DNA of 35,565 bases from Candidatus Zhuqueibacterota bacterium (GTDB lineage: Bacteria; Zhuqueibacterota; Zhuqueibacteria; Thermofontimicrobiales; Thermofontimicrobiaceae). A model generated the notes under the pieces. It saw nothing but the letters and a program-made list of their open reading frames with translations, had not been told where the DNA came from and made no database searches. Each line of letters starts with the position of its first letter. Position 1 is the stretch's first letter. Of this stretch, positions 15,050 through 24,144 are shown in pieces. The stretch is from positions 1 through 35,565 of the forward strand of contig JADHVV010000021.1 of NCBI GenBank assembly GCA_016783825.1, in the 5' to 3' direction. The translations under genes were made by a program, and so were the position numbers.

Positions 15050-16453
15050 TTATTCTTCTTCCTTAACCGGTAAAGGCAACAATCGTTTGTACAAAAATAT
15101 TGAAATAAGGCCTGCCAAATACATCACCAGTCCGAATATACCGGAGGTGAAAAACATTGAACTGTAGAAATCTCCCGTAGCGTCTTGTATCAGCAAGGCG
15201 ATGGTCATGGCAAGAGATGCGTTTCGCAGACCGGTCTCAAGGGAGATGGCTCGCGTCTGGTAATTATTTATACCAGCCAATTTTGGAAACAGCATACCGA
15301 CAAGCATTCCAAGAAATGTCAATGAAAAAACTGTTGAATAAAATTTAACGCCATATCGGGCAGTATCAGCAAAAGAGTTTAAATTGCTCAAAACACCAGC
15401 AACAATCAGAACAAGGAGTGCAAAAATTCCCAGCGCAGAAAAGAAGGGCGTTGCTTTTTTCGCAAATGTTGCCCACTTGTTCCGTATAGACATACCGACA
15501 ACAAGAGGTATTATCACCAAAATAAGAATCGTCTGAACAACAACCTTGACCGGAATCGTAACATCGGGCAGGTTTGTGCAATAAAGAGCAAGCAACAACG
15601 GCGTAAAAATTAGCGAAAGGACAGTCGAAAAGGAGGTCAAAGATATGGAAAGAGCCAAATCCCCCTTTGCATAGTAGGTCATAAGATTTGAGGTAACGCC
15701 TCCCGGAATTGCCGTGATCAAAATCATCCCGACAAAAATAAAGGGGTAGTGTTCATAAAATCCCAATAAATATCCGAAACCAAAAGCCATTAGTGGCATC
15801 ACCCCAAACTGTAGTATCTCACCAATAAAAATTCCGCGCGGGTTTTTAAACACCAAAGCAAATTCTTTTAAGGTTAATGTTAAACCCATGCCAACCATGA
15901 CAAAGAAAAGCATTAGGATAATAAATATTTTAAATATCTTATCGAGCAACACCGGGCGAGGACTCGTATTAAACCGGGCGATGTCGTAAGACTGACCATC
16001 GACAACACTCTGTATTACCCCGACGTTAAAAATCATTTTGCTTTCCAACATGTCATTTAATCCGCCATAAAAGGAATCCGCATCCTTATCCAGCATGGCG
16101 GGATCTTTAGGGACTGATAAAATAAAAACTTCACCGGTGAGTTTTCGTAAAAGATATAAGGTTCGCCCGTAGTTTGGGGCTTTGTCTGTTACAACTTTAA
16201 GAACACGAAGATTTCCGGCAAACTCCATTTCCGTGGATTTTTCCCAATCAAGTTTTCTGGATTCGGTATTCAATGTTTCAAATAATTTAACATCTCCCTT
16301 TCCATTAGCGATTTGGGAAAGTTCCCCGTATAGTTTTTCTCCTGATTTGGCATCGGCATTTGACGAGGCTGGTGCTACTGCAATTGAAATAACCAATAGA
16401 ATACCAACACTCCAAATTGTAAACTTCTTTGTTAACTCTTTATAATTTTTCAT
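15050..16453 (-). CDS. BASS-family sodium symporter with a large N-terminal exported domain
   Basis: The C-terminal two thirds (about 170-460) form the ten-helix bile acid:Na+ symporter (SBF) fold, with family blocks AIPGGVTSNLMTYYAKGD and ETGLRNASLAMTI. The substrate could be an organic anion, pantoate or similar, not necessarily bile acid. In front is a signal-anchor or signal peptide (about 10-35), then roughly 130 soluble residues predicted to be periplasmic (for example AGNLRVLKVVTDKAP and GEVFILSVPKDP). This extension is absent from standard 300-320-aa BASS proteins, so this is a 467-aa variant, and I do not recognise the extra domain. RBS AAGGAG lies just upstream. It stands alone on the minus strand. 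Confidence 0.82.
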   Translation of the reverse strand: MKNYKELTKKFTIWSVGILLVISIAVAPASSNADAKSGEKLYGELSQIANGKGDVKLFETLNTESRKLDWEKSTEMEFAGNLRVLKVVTDKAPNYGRTLYLLRKLTGEVFILSVPKDPAMLDKDADSFYGGLNDMLESKMIFNVGVIQSVVDGQSYDIARFNTSPRPVLLDKIFKIFIILMLFFVMVGMGLTLTLKEFALVFKNPRGIFIGEILQFGVMPLMAFGFGYLLGFYEHYPFIFVGMILITAIPGGVTSNLMTYYAKGDLALSISLTSFSTVLSLIFTPLLLALYCTNLPDVTIPVKVVVQTILILVIIPLVVGMSIRNKWATFAKKATPFFSALGIFALLVLIVAGVLSNLNSFADTARYGVKFYSTVFSLTFLGMLVGMLFPKLAGINNYQTRAISLETGLRNASLAMTIALLIQDATGDFYSSMFFTSGIFGLVMYLAGLISIFLYKRLLPLPVKEEE

Positions 16454-17011
16454 GATATTGTTCTCCTTATTTTACGATCTTTGACTTCCATAACCCATGA
16501 TTGGCAAATTTTTTCTTCTTCGTAAACAATGTTGGCAAGAATAAATTCAACAAACGACACTCTTTTTATCAGGTGGCATTTCTGTCACTTTTTCTAAAAG
16601 ATTTGTTTCACAAAATTTCTCCTTTCGAATATTTGATTATTGATGACTTGTGAATTAAACGAGCTATTTGTATTAGTTAACAAGTGATTTTGCAGTTTCC
16701 GGATAACATTCAATTTGTAAGAATATACAGAAAGTGAATATCATACTCAATTTGGTAAAAAATTATTAAAGTATAATTGTTGCCAACAATATCGCACTAA
16801 ATAAACACTCGTTGTGGCAGCCATCAGCAGACTGACGACAATATCCACTATGACCACTTCTATTGTGGCTTCAGTATTTGTAAGGAAGGTATTGCAAATA
16901 GAAAAATAGAACTAAAAACTACATCAAGGGTGTTGTCCATCCTTCCCAGTCTATAAGTGAATAGACTTTCAAAAATCAAACTTAATCATAATAATCAATA
17001 GTCATCCACAA
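16454..17011. other. Long spacer with repeat relics
   Basis: It contains AAGTGATTTTGCAGTTTCC plus GGATAACATT (about 16680-16712), shared with 10566-10600, and TTGGCAAGAA-type AT-rich sequence at 16515-16545. A stem AGTCTAT-N6-ATAGACT at 16951-16970 lies downstream of the mevalonate operon, but without a T-run on the operon's strand. At 16755-16910 both strands carry short open frames, perhaps a decayed gene I cannot identify. Confidence 0.4.
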
Positions 17012-19273
17012 TCAGTGCTTACCATTAATATCCACAATAAATGCTTTATACCCTGCTTCTTTTATTGCTTTAACAACATTCTCGGCGCTTTCCGGGCATA
17101 AAGCAATCACCGCGCCGCCTCCACCGCCACCGGTCAACTTGGCGCCGATTGCGCCATTAGAACGGGCAATATCGATGATCTCTTCAATTTCACGACCGGA
17201 AACCTGTAAGGCATTTAATAGTCCCTGGTTAATGTTCATCAACTCGCCCAGAAGTTCCATGTCGTGTTTTTTTACCGCATCGACTGCCTGCATAGTCAGG
17301 TCATTTATCTCATCAAATATCCGGTTGTATAATGGTTTATTTTTCTCCCATGCTTTACGAATTTTTGAAACCATCGTTGCTGTCAAGCTTTCCACCCAGG
17401 TCAGACCGATAACCATACGGATCGGTTTATTAACAATAATTTCCTTCTTTTTGGGTGGTTTAGCTTTCTGATAAAGCAGGAATTTACCATAAGTTGACAT
17501 GGTATTGTCTATACCCGAAGCATTACCATGAACGATTTTTTCAGACTTGTAAGCTAATTTGCAAATTTCATCATCAATCAAGTTGAGTTCAAAATGTTCG
17601 GCCAGGGCGCGAATGATTGCCACTGCCAGGGCGCCTGATGCTCCTAATCCCATCGCGCGGGGAATGTGCGGAAAAACCTCAATTTTCATATTCCGATCAT
17701 GAAGATCAAGTTTATCAAGGATCATCTCCAGGGATTTATAAATGGAGTATTTATGTTCGACATTTTTTTGTAAATGTTTTTCTACACCCCACCTGGGAAT
17801 TATTAAATCTATTCCTTCTTCACCTTCTGATACTTTTGCCTGCATCGCCAAGGGAATTGGCGCTGCCAGGGCATGACTGCCATACACCACGGCATGTTCA
17901 CCTAACAGAATAATCTTTCCAAAACCGGTAGGGATATCTTTATTTGTAGGTTTGAGCAACATTTCCTTCTGGGTTGGTACATTCTGCACCGCTATCGATT
18001 GGATGATTTCTTTTGCCTTCCAGATTTTTGTTTCTCCTGAATCAACCAGTTGCTCTACAACCGTTTCAAAAACTTCCGGCTTGGCACCTGCAGCAGCTGC
18101 AACACTGCGCGCATGTAAACTCATGTGCCCTCTCTGTATCCCTTCTGTTGCTAATGCGCGTAATGCCGACAGATTTTGAGCCAATCCCACTGCTCCTAAA
18201 ACTTCTGCTAATTCCCTGGCAGATTTAATATTCAATATTCTATGAGCGACCGGTACAGCAGGATTGCTCTCCAGAGGTCCTCCCACCATTCCAACGCGAA
18301 TTGGTATCTCAATGCTTCCTTCAAGATGTCCTTCCTTATTCTTGCTCCATTTTGTCAAAGGTGTATATTTGGGGCCTCTTGCTGCGTAAGCATGCGCAGC
18401 AGCTTCAATCGCCCGCCAATCATTTCCGGTGGCAATAACTACGGGATCAATTCCATTAAAGATACCCTTATTGTGAGTCGCTGCCCGGTATGGATCCTGC
18501 GCCGCGAATTCATACGCCAGAATGATTGCATCCCGCACCTTTTCCCCGCAATAGTCTTTTAATGCGAGCAACTTTAGAGGAATCGTGCATTTAGCCCTCA
18601 CTAACGAACGATCTGCCAGGTTTGAAAGTATGCGTAAAAAAACTGTGCCCAAGGTAATTTTTTCAATTAATGGAGCGACACATTCACACATACTATTGAC
18701 CAAATTAGCGCCCATCGCATCGCATGAGTCAACCAATAGATGAACAATGACCATATCTCCTCTGCTCCTGGATGCTGCCGGCAAAATACGCACTTCCACG
18801 CCTTTCACACCTCCTCCCCGGGCAACCATATTCGGATGCAGACTGTTTGCCAGGTTTATGATATCTTCTTTATTCTGTAAAATAGAAAGTTTAGCTTTGG
18901 TTGTGTCTTTAACATCGACCACCTGAATCTGGCCTATCAAAATTGAATCAATGCTTTCACTTTTAAAGCCTCCTGCCTTTCTGACTACCTTTGCCGCAGA
19001 ACTAATCGCTGCAATAACTGAGGGCTCTTCAACAACCATTGGTACAACATAGTCTTTATTATTAATCAGAAAATTTAATCCAAGTCCTAAAGGCAATCCG
19101 AAGACACCGATTACATTTTCAACCATCTTATCTGAATCTTCCGGGTGAAGCAAAAACTTACCATTTTTTAGAATGGAATAGTCTTCGTTGGAAAGTATAT
19201 TTTTCTTTTGAAGTATCTTTAATCTTTCCGGAATTGATAATTTATAAAATCCCGGGATTCTTGAACTTACCAT
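17012..19273 (-). CDS. Fusion of class II HMG-CoA reductase and mevalonate kinase
   Basis: Residues 1-430 are a complete class II HMG-CoA reductase: catalytic Glu in EEPSVIAAIS, substrate loop DAMGANLVN, catalytic Lys in THNKGIFNG, Asp in GNDWRAIEAAAHAYA, and catalytic His in GHMSLHARS. After a short linker, residues from about 445 to 753 are a GHMP-family mevalonate kinase: FGKIILLGEHAVVYGS, the ATP loop RAMGLGASGALAVA, and KLTGGGGGGAV. One polypeptide would thus reduce HMG-CoA to mevalonate and phosphorylate it to mevalonate 5-phosphate. The neighbouring mvaD and phosphomevalonate kinase genes carry on the pathway. AGAGG precedes the ATG as RBS. All catalytic residues seem present in both halves. 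Whether the reductase prefers NADH or NADPH cannot be told. Confidence 0.92.
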   Translation of the reverse strand: MVSSRIPGFYKLSIPERLKILQKKNILSNEDYSILKNGKFLLHPEDSDKMVENVIGVFGLPLGLGLNFLINNKDYVVPMVVEEPSVIAAISSAAKVVRKAGGFKSESIDSILIGQIQVVDVKDTTKAKLSILQNKEDIINLANSLHPNMVARGGGVKGVEVRILPAASRSRGDMVIVHLLVDSCDAMGANLVNSMCECVAPLIEKITLGTVFLRILSNLADRSLVRAKCTIPLKLLALKDYCGEKVRDAIILAYEFAAQDPYRAATHNKGIFNGIDPVVIATGNDWRAIEAAAHAYAARGPKYTPLTKWSKNKEGHLEGSIEIPIRVGMVGGPLESNPAVPVAHRILNIKSARELAEVLGAVGLAQNLSALRALATEGIQRGHMSLHARSVAAAAGAKPEVFETVVEQLVDSGETKIWKAKEIIQSIAVQNVPTQKEMLLKPTNKDIPTGFGKIILLGEHAVVYGSHALAAPIPLAMQAKVSEGEEGIDLIIPRWGVEKHLQKNVEHKYSIYKSLEMILDKLDLHDRNMKIEVFPHIPRAMGLGASGALAVAIIRALAEHFELNLIDDEICKLAYKSEKIVHGNASGIDNTMSTYGKFLLYQKAKPPKKKEIIVNKPIRMVIGLTWVESLTATMVSKIRKAWEKNKPLYNRIFDEINDLTMQAVDAVKKHDMELLGELMNINQGLLNALQVSGREIEEIIDIARSNGAIGAKLTGGGGGGAVIALCPESAENVVKAIKEAGYKAFIVDINGKH

Positions 19274-19307
19274 TATTTTTCCTCTTTGTTTTTAACCTGA
19301 AATATTC

Positions 19308-19650
19308 TTTCGCCACCAAGACACGAAGACACAAAGTTATAAAAAACAACGAACAAAAATGTAATTTAAAAATAACGTAACTGTTCAGCTACTATTTGTA
19401 TCAATGTCATTCTGAACGAGGGAGAGGGGGAGTGATGTTGGGAAGTGAAGAATCTCGCTGTAATTTAACAAAATTTTGAATGTTGGGGAGATTCTTCGGT
19501 CGCAAGCTCCCTCAGAATGACATTTACAGCCAAGCTGAATAGTTACAAAATAACAACATAAAACTGAGTTGGTTATTTATTTCACTTCTATCTTATTGTT
19601 TCTTCGTGTCTTGGTGTACCATTCGGGCATTATTACCTTTGTGGCAAGAA
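19308..19650. repeat. Outer foldback element inside the mevalonate operon
   Basis: TTTCGCCACCAAGACACGAAG (the last 20 of these at 19309-19328 form the arm core) is answered by CTTCGTGTCTTGGTG at 19602-19616 and, after a 21-base interruption, TTTGTGGCAAGAA at 19638-19650. The element separates phosphomevalonate kinase from the fusion gene and holds a second element at 19377-19546. Confidence 0.65.
19377..19546. repeat. 170-bp element with GTAACTnTTCAGCT terminal inverted repeats (nested)
   Basis: Left end GTAACTGTTCAGCTA (19377-19391), right end AGCTGAATAGTTAC (19533-19546); the same ends bound the 119-bp element at 4664-4782. It contains a further foldback, AATGTCATTCTGAACGAGGG near 19403 answered by CCCTCAGAATGACATT ending at 19524, so three levels of nesting are present. 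Confidence 0.75.
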
Positions 19651-19667
19651 TTTATGAATAGTTCAGG

Positions 19668-20747
19668 CTAAACATTATCCTCAAACATGAAACCATGGTT
19701 TACTATTTGGATAGGGATTAATTTAAAGTTTTCGCTGATGATTTTATTTTTTATACTTTTCATTAGTTCGGCGGAATGCGCAAAGGCAATACCGATGTCG
19801 CCATCTCCGGCTCCTGATGGTTTGTAGGCTCCGCCCAAAGATTCAACAAGCAGCGCTAATCTTTCATGAACCGGCGATATTATGGGTATGCCCGCTTTAT
19901 TGCCTAAAGAAAACAAAGCTTGAAAATATTGTTTTACGATTTCTGTAAATCCACGTGCGTCTTTTTCTTTATAACTTGAAATCCCCGCCATTGACAGGTT
20001 AATTAAATTGGTCATTAATCGATCATAATTTTTAGGCTGTGAATTTTTATAAATCGCGAGGCGTTTTATCATTTTGCTTGTAGAAGTCGATTTACCCGAC
20101 CATACAACCGACATAGAAAGATCAGGCCAGGCTTCGAGTGATTCCGGTATTTGGTGTTCATGTACTGCATCCACAGCCATTTTGTAAGCCAGTGTTCCTC
20201 CATAGCTGCTTGCCGCAACATCTATTCCACTGCCTAAATTTCCCTGGGCAAGGCGATGTGCCTTTAATGCCCGATTGAATATCTCACTTTTTCCTTCTAC
20301 GCTTTCCACAACTCTCCCGGCGAAACATGAAAGAGCGGCGATTAAAGCAACAGTTACTGCAGCGCTCGAGCCAAAACCTAATTTGTTTTTAAACTCGGCT
20401 GAATAAAAATCATTCGTATTAAGAGAGATTTGAACCGGGGTAATTTCCATACCCACCGATTTTAGCTCTTTCCAAAGAAACTCAAAGATCGATTGAAAAA
20501 GTCTTAGTTGTTTTAATTCCTCCTCTTTGAGATTGGTGGTGAAATTTACTTTTCCATTTTTATGCACCGTAAAACTGATTTTCCTGAAGTTAAGAGTAGG
20601 AGAGTCGAATACAAAATATGAATCAGGGGCCTCCTTAACTGATATAAAAGCAAAGCGGTCAACACCACATACAATTCCGGGAGCGCCTTCGAGCAGGGCA
20701 TATTCACCTAATAAGATTAGCTTTCCGGGAACTTTTATCGTTACCAT
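19668..20747 (-). CDS. Phosphomevalonate kinase (GHMP family)
   Basis: A 359-aa GHMP kinase that starts VTIKVPGKLILLGEYALLEG, has the ATP-binding loop LGFGSSAAVTVALIAA at about 125-140 and the C-terminal motif KPSGAGDGDIGIAFA. These features and its place between mvaD and the reductase/mevalonate kinase fusion indicate phosphomevalonate kinase, making mevalonate 5-diphosphate. I chose ATG 20747, which overlaps the mvaD stop by one base (TGATG), the usual sign of coupling; a TTG one codon earlier is also possible. The GYGSG-type motif rules out mvaD. It could in principle be a mevalonate 3-kinase relative, but the operon argues for the classical route. Confidence 0.87.
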   Translation of the reverse strand: MVTIKVPGKLILLGEYALLEGAPGIVCGVDRFAFISVKEAPDSYFVFDSPTLNFRKISFTVHKNGKVNFTTNLKEEELKQLRLFQSIFEFLWKELKSVGMEITPVQISLNTNDFYSAEFKNKLGFGSSAAVTVALIAALSCFAGRVVESVEGKSEIFNRALKAHRLAQGNLGSGIDVAASSYGGTLAYKMAVDAVHEHQIPESLEAWPDLSMSVVWSGKSTSTSKMIKRLAIYKNSQPKNYDRLMTNLINLSMAGISSYKEKDARGFTEIVKQYFQALFSLGNKAGIPIISPVHERLALLVESLGGAYKPSGAGDGDIGIAFAHSAELMKSIKNKIISENFKLIPIQIVNHGFMFEDNV

Positions 20748-21742
20748 CAAGATTCGCCTCCAATGATTCTGGCGTCGCCTCCTAACGGGGTTTCAATGAT
20801 TTTTTTTACGCCCGGTATCTGCTCCAATTCTTTTTTGATTTGAATCGTATCTTTGGGCAAACAAATTGCTTTAACCTGCGGACCGGCGTCAATCGTAAAA
20901 TAGACGGCAGTGCCTCGCCGCCTTAATTCCTTTATCGCATGGATAACTTCAATGGTCGTTCCATTCCAATACAGCAACCCGGGGCGCGATGACATAACCA
21001 GGCCATGCATTTTCAGACAACTAAATTCAGCCAATTCGCCAAGTTTTTGGAAATCTTTATTATATATTGCAGATCGCATTTCATCAATGTCGGGAGTAGA
21101 GCTTTTTACCCAGCCCTTGTAATAAGGAGATGTTTTTTCGGAGAGTTTCATTCCGTCAGTAGAGCCTGTTTCTTTCTTTGACTCGGAGGTGATGGCTATT
21201 AATAACCGTAACTCCCAATGTTCTTTTGGAGCGAGTTGTATCGCAACAGCATCGATACCGTCGTGTCTGCTGCCCTTTTTCATTTCCACAAATCCGCCAT
21301 AAATGGAACGCGCCGCGGATCCGGACCCCTGTCTGGCTAATTCAGAAAGTTCTTCTTTTGATGATTGCAAGCCAAAGACGCAAGATGCAGCAAGGGAGAG
21401 CGCAGCAAAAGCAGACGCCGAAGAAGCTAATCCTGCAGAAGTTGGGAAGTTGTTATGGCTGATTATCTCTGTAAAAATTTTGTTCCCGGATTTCTTTCTC
21501 AACAAATCCATAAAAGAGCGCACCCGTTCGCTCTCATGTTTTTTAGCGGGATTACCATTCAGAAATAGTTCGTCAGATTTAAGGTGTTCTTTTACCTCGA
21601 TTGACGTTGTTGTATGCAGGTTCTCCAGGTTAATTGAAATAGAACCGACTGCAGGCAAATTAAGTTGTGTATTTCGCTTTCCCCAGTATTTCACTAAAGC
21701 AATGTTAGAGTGTGCCAGGGCAGTTGTTTTTGTAACGTTCAT
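20747..21742 (-). CDS. mvaD: Diphosphomevalonate decarboxylase
   Basis: The N-terminus ALAHSNIALVKYWGKRNTQLN followed by LPAVGSISINL is diagnostic of mevalonate diphosphate decarboxylase. The phosphate-binding region NNFPTSAGLASSASAFAAL (about 97-115), the following GSGSAARSIYGGFVEM block, and TIDAGPQVKAIC near the C-terminus complete it. It converts mevalonate 5-diphosphate to isopentenyl diphosphate with loss of CO2. At 331 aa it is full length. It is the first gene of the minus-strand operon; a strong promoter lies at 21782-21810. Confidence 0.95.
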   Translation of the reverse strand: MNVTKTTALAHSNIALVKYWGKRNTQLNLPAVGSISINLENLHTTTSIEVKEHLKSDELFLNGNPAKKHESERVRSFMDLLRKKSGNKIFTEIISHNNFPTSAGLASSASAFAALSLAASCVFGLQSSKEELSELARQGSGSAARSIYGGFVEMKKGSRHDGIDAVAIQLAPKEHWELRLLIAITSESKKETGSTDGMKLSEKTSPYYKGWVKSSTPDIDEMRSAIYNKDFQKLGELAEFSCLKMHGLVMSSRPGLLYWNGTTIEVIHAIKELRRRGTAVYFTIDAGPQVKAICLPKDTIQIKKELEQIPGVKKIIETPLGGDARIIGGES

Positions 21743-21781
21743 TCTGATTAATATTTCAATAATGTAATTCTTTAAAAAAAG

Positions 21782-21810
21782 AATATAGCTAAATAATTAT
21801 ATCTTGTCAA
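21782..21810 (-). promoter_or_regulatory. Sigma-70-type promoter of the mevalonate operon
   Basis: On the minus strand TTGACA (21810-21805) is followed after exactly 17 bp by TATATT (21787-21782). The -10 lies about 40 bp before the mvaD ATG. Confidence 0.75.
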
Positions 21811-22128
21811 GTAAAAACAGATAATTAATTTAAAGTATAAAAGTTTTTTTCGAAGAAAGGATGTTCAAACAGCACATAATTTAAGAAAAAACTTTTGAAT
21901 TCAATAGTGATCGCCCGTAACTGTTATGTAAAATAGTACATCGATAGAAAACAAGATGTTATCTGCTTAAAAACTCACACGTTAAGAATATATTCTTACT
22001 ATCCAATATCGATTTGGCTTTTATTATTTTTTTGTCCAAAATTCGGAACAAATTGCCCACAATAATACTTAAATAAACATAAAAAATTACTAACTAATTC
22101 AATTAATTAACAATCATGGAGGAGAATC
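21811..22128. other. Divergent spacer with a perfect 16-bp palindrome
   Basis: This region separates the leftward mevalonate operon from the rightward exported TldD-like genes. TAAGAATATATTCTTA at 21983-21998 is a perfect palindrome and a candidate operator for either side. GGAGGAG at about 22117-22123 is the RBS of the rightward gene. No other gene is visible. Confidence 0.5.
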
Positions 22129-23851
22129 ATGGGGTCTTACCGTTTTAAAAAGGACTTGCATAAAATTTCTTTCTTATGGTAATGTTATGCTTGTTCCCGG
22201 CAGTTCTGTTTTCACAGGATGGTCTTCTTGATTTAATGACAGCGGAAATGAACCGGGAGTTGGCTGTCTTACAAAAAGAAGAAACGCCGCCTTATTTTCT
22301 CAGCTATTCGGTTAGTGATGTGCACAGTACCAGGGTTAGCGCTTCCTTTGGCGCGTTAACAAATTCCAGAAGTTCTGATGACCGCTTGCTATTAGTTTCG
22401 GTACGGATCGGGGATTACAAACTGGATAATACGCATGAATTACGCGGTGATCCTTTTAGTCGCTTTTCATTTCGAATGCCCGGTTCAGTTAAAATGGCTC
22501 AGGATGAAACCCGGATGCCATTCGAACGGTTCTGTGGCAGGAAACGAATAAGCAGTATCGCGAAGCAGTCGAGCGATACACCAAAGTCAAAGCCAATGTT
22601 GCAGTGAAAGTTGCCGAAGAAGATACCTCGGCTGATTTTTCCATTGAACCGGATGTTATTACCTATTACGAAGCGCCGCTGGATATCAAAACAATATTGG
22701 GTGATAAAAAAGTATGGGAAGAGAAAGTCAAAAAATACACAGCGCCATTCATTGAAAGCAAAGATATTTACGGCGGTCAGGCAACATTCAATTTTACGGT
22801 TGAACGAAAAAATCTGATCACCTCCGAAGGAACAAAGATTTCCCAAAATTTGATTTATTCCCGCCTTTCTGTCAGTGGTTTTATAAAATCGGAAGACGGT
22901 ATGGAGCTGCCGCTTTACAAAAGCTATTTTGCATTTGAGCCAAAAGGCTTGTCTTTCGATGAAGCAATAATAGCTGATGTACGAACCATGATCAAAAAGT
23001 TGGAAAGACTCCGGGAGGCTCCAGTTGTCGATCCTTATACAGGACCTGCAATCCTATCCGGGCGCGCTGCCGGCGTTTTCTTTCATGAAGTTTTTGGTCA
23101 TCGCGTTGAAGGGCATCGGCAAAAAAGTGAACAGGAAGGACAGACATTCAAAAAGAAATTAGGAGAAAAAATCCTGCCCCAACACATGAGCGTAGTTTTT
23201 GATGCAACAAAAAAAACGTACGACGGGCGTGACCTGATGGGATATTATAAATACGATGATGAGGGAGTAAAAGGACAATCCGTGCCTGTTGTGAAATCAG
23301 GTGTATTCAATTCTTTCCTGATGTCCCGTTCGCCAATTGAAAATTTTTCTTGTTCCAATGGACACGGTCGCGCACAAGCTGGATATCGACCGGTATCCCG
23401 GCAATCAAACTTAATCATCGAATCCAATGCTTCCGTTTCTGAACAGGAATTGCGTCAAATATTGATCGATGAGTGTAAAAAACAGGGTAAACCATTTGGA
23501 CTTTTGTTTGAAGATATTCGCGGCGGTTTCACCATGACAGGACGAACAATGCCCAATGTTTTTAATGTACTGCCCACAGAAGTCTATCGCATTTACACCG
23601 ATGGTCGTCCTGATGAATTGGTGCGCGGTGTTGACCTGGTTGGTACGCCGTTAGTGATGTTTTCCATGGTTTCCGAAGCCGGCGATAAATTTGATATTTT
23701 TAATGGCGTTTGTGGCGCAGAATCCGGCGGCGTGCCTGTTTCTTCGGTAGCGCCAGCCCTGTTGGTAACACAGGCTGAAGTGCAGAAAAAGAGTAAATCC
23801 CAGGAGCGTCCGCCAATTTTGCCAAGACCGGACGAAAAGCCGACGATGTGA
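22129..23851 (+). pseudogene. Exported TldD-like metallopeptidase broken by two frameshifts
   Basis: A strong RBS (GGAGGAG) precedes ATG 22129, whose frame reads MGSYRFKKDLHKISFLW and stops at 22180-22182. The next frame, from 22176, continues the signal peptide (VMLCLFPAVLFSQ) and the N-terminal domain until about 22515. A third frame then runs to 23851 and reads DAIRTVLWQETNKQYREA before the catalytic domain. That last part keeps HEVFGH (HExxxH, near nt 23084) and GHGRAQAGYRPVSRQSN. The protein is homologous, end to end, to the downstream gene at 24145. As written it cannot give one product; one extra base near 22175 and a length change near 22515 would restore it. It is a pseudogene or carries assembly errors. 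Confidence 0.72.
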
Positions 23852-23910
23852 TTTATTACATTGTTCCGATGATAAAATTATTGTTATTTGTTTTATTAAA
23901 TTGAGTCAAT

Positions 23911-24096
23911 AAAATTCCAAAATCCAAATAACAAATTACAAACAAATTCCAAATACCAATATTCAATGACCGAAACAAAAAATTACATGAATGCCAGTTT
24001 TTGTTAGAGAAATATTGTATTAGGTGGATGTGCTGGGAGAATTGGAATTTGAAAATTGGAATTTTTTTGGAATTTGGAATTTGTTATTTGGAATTT
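23911..24096. repeat. TTGGAATTT-type foldback repeat
   Basis: AAAATTCCAAAATCCAAATA at 23911 is answered by TTATTTGGAATTTT ending at 24096, with several internal TTGGAATTTG/CAAATTCCAA copies. It fills most of the spacer between the two exported TldD-like genes. Confidence 0.6.
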
Positions 24097-24144
24097 TTCA
24101 AAATAATTAATATTTACCAACCATAAACAAAGTAGGGTGAAACC

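Noticed and set aside
8097-16800. Classical integron cassette array
   Set aside because: Intergenic repeats lack paired RYYYAAC/GTTRRRY cores and no integrase is present; only the 34710 site looks attC-like.
16755-16910. Open frames on both strands suggesting a small membrane protein
   Set aside because: Neither has a start with RBS or a family match; at most a decayed gene.
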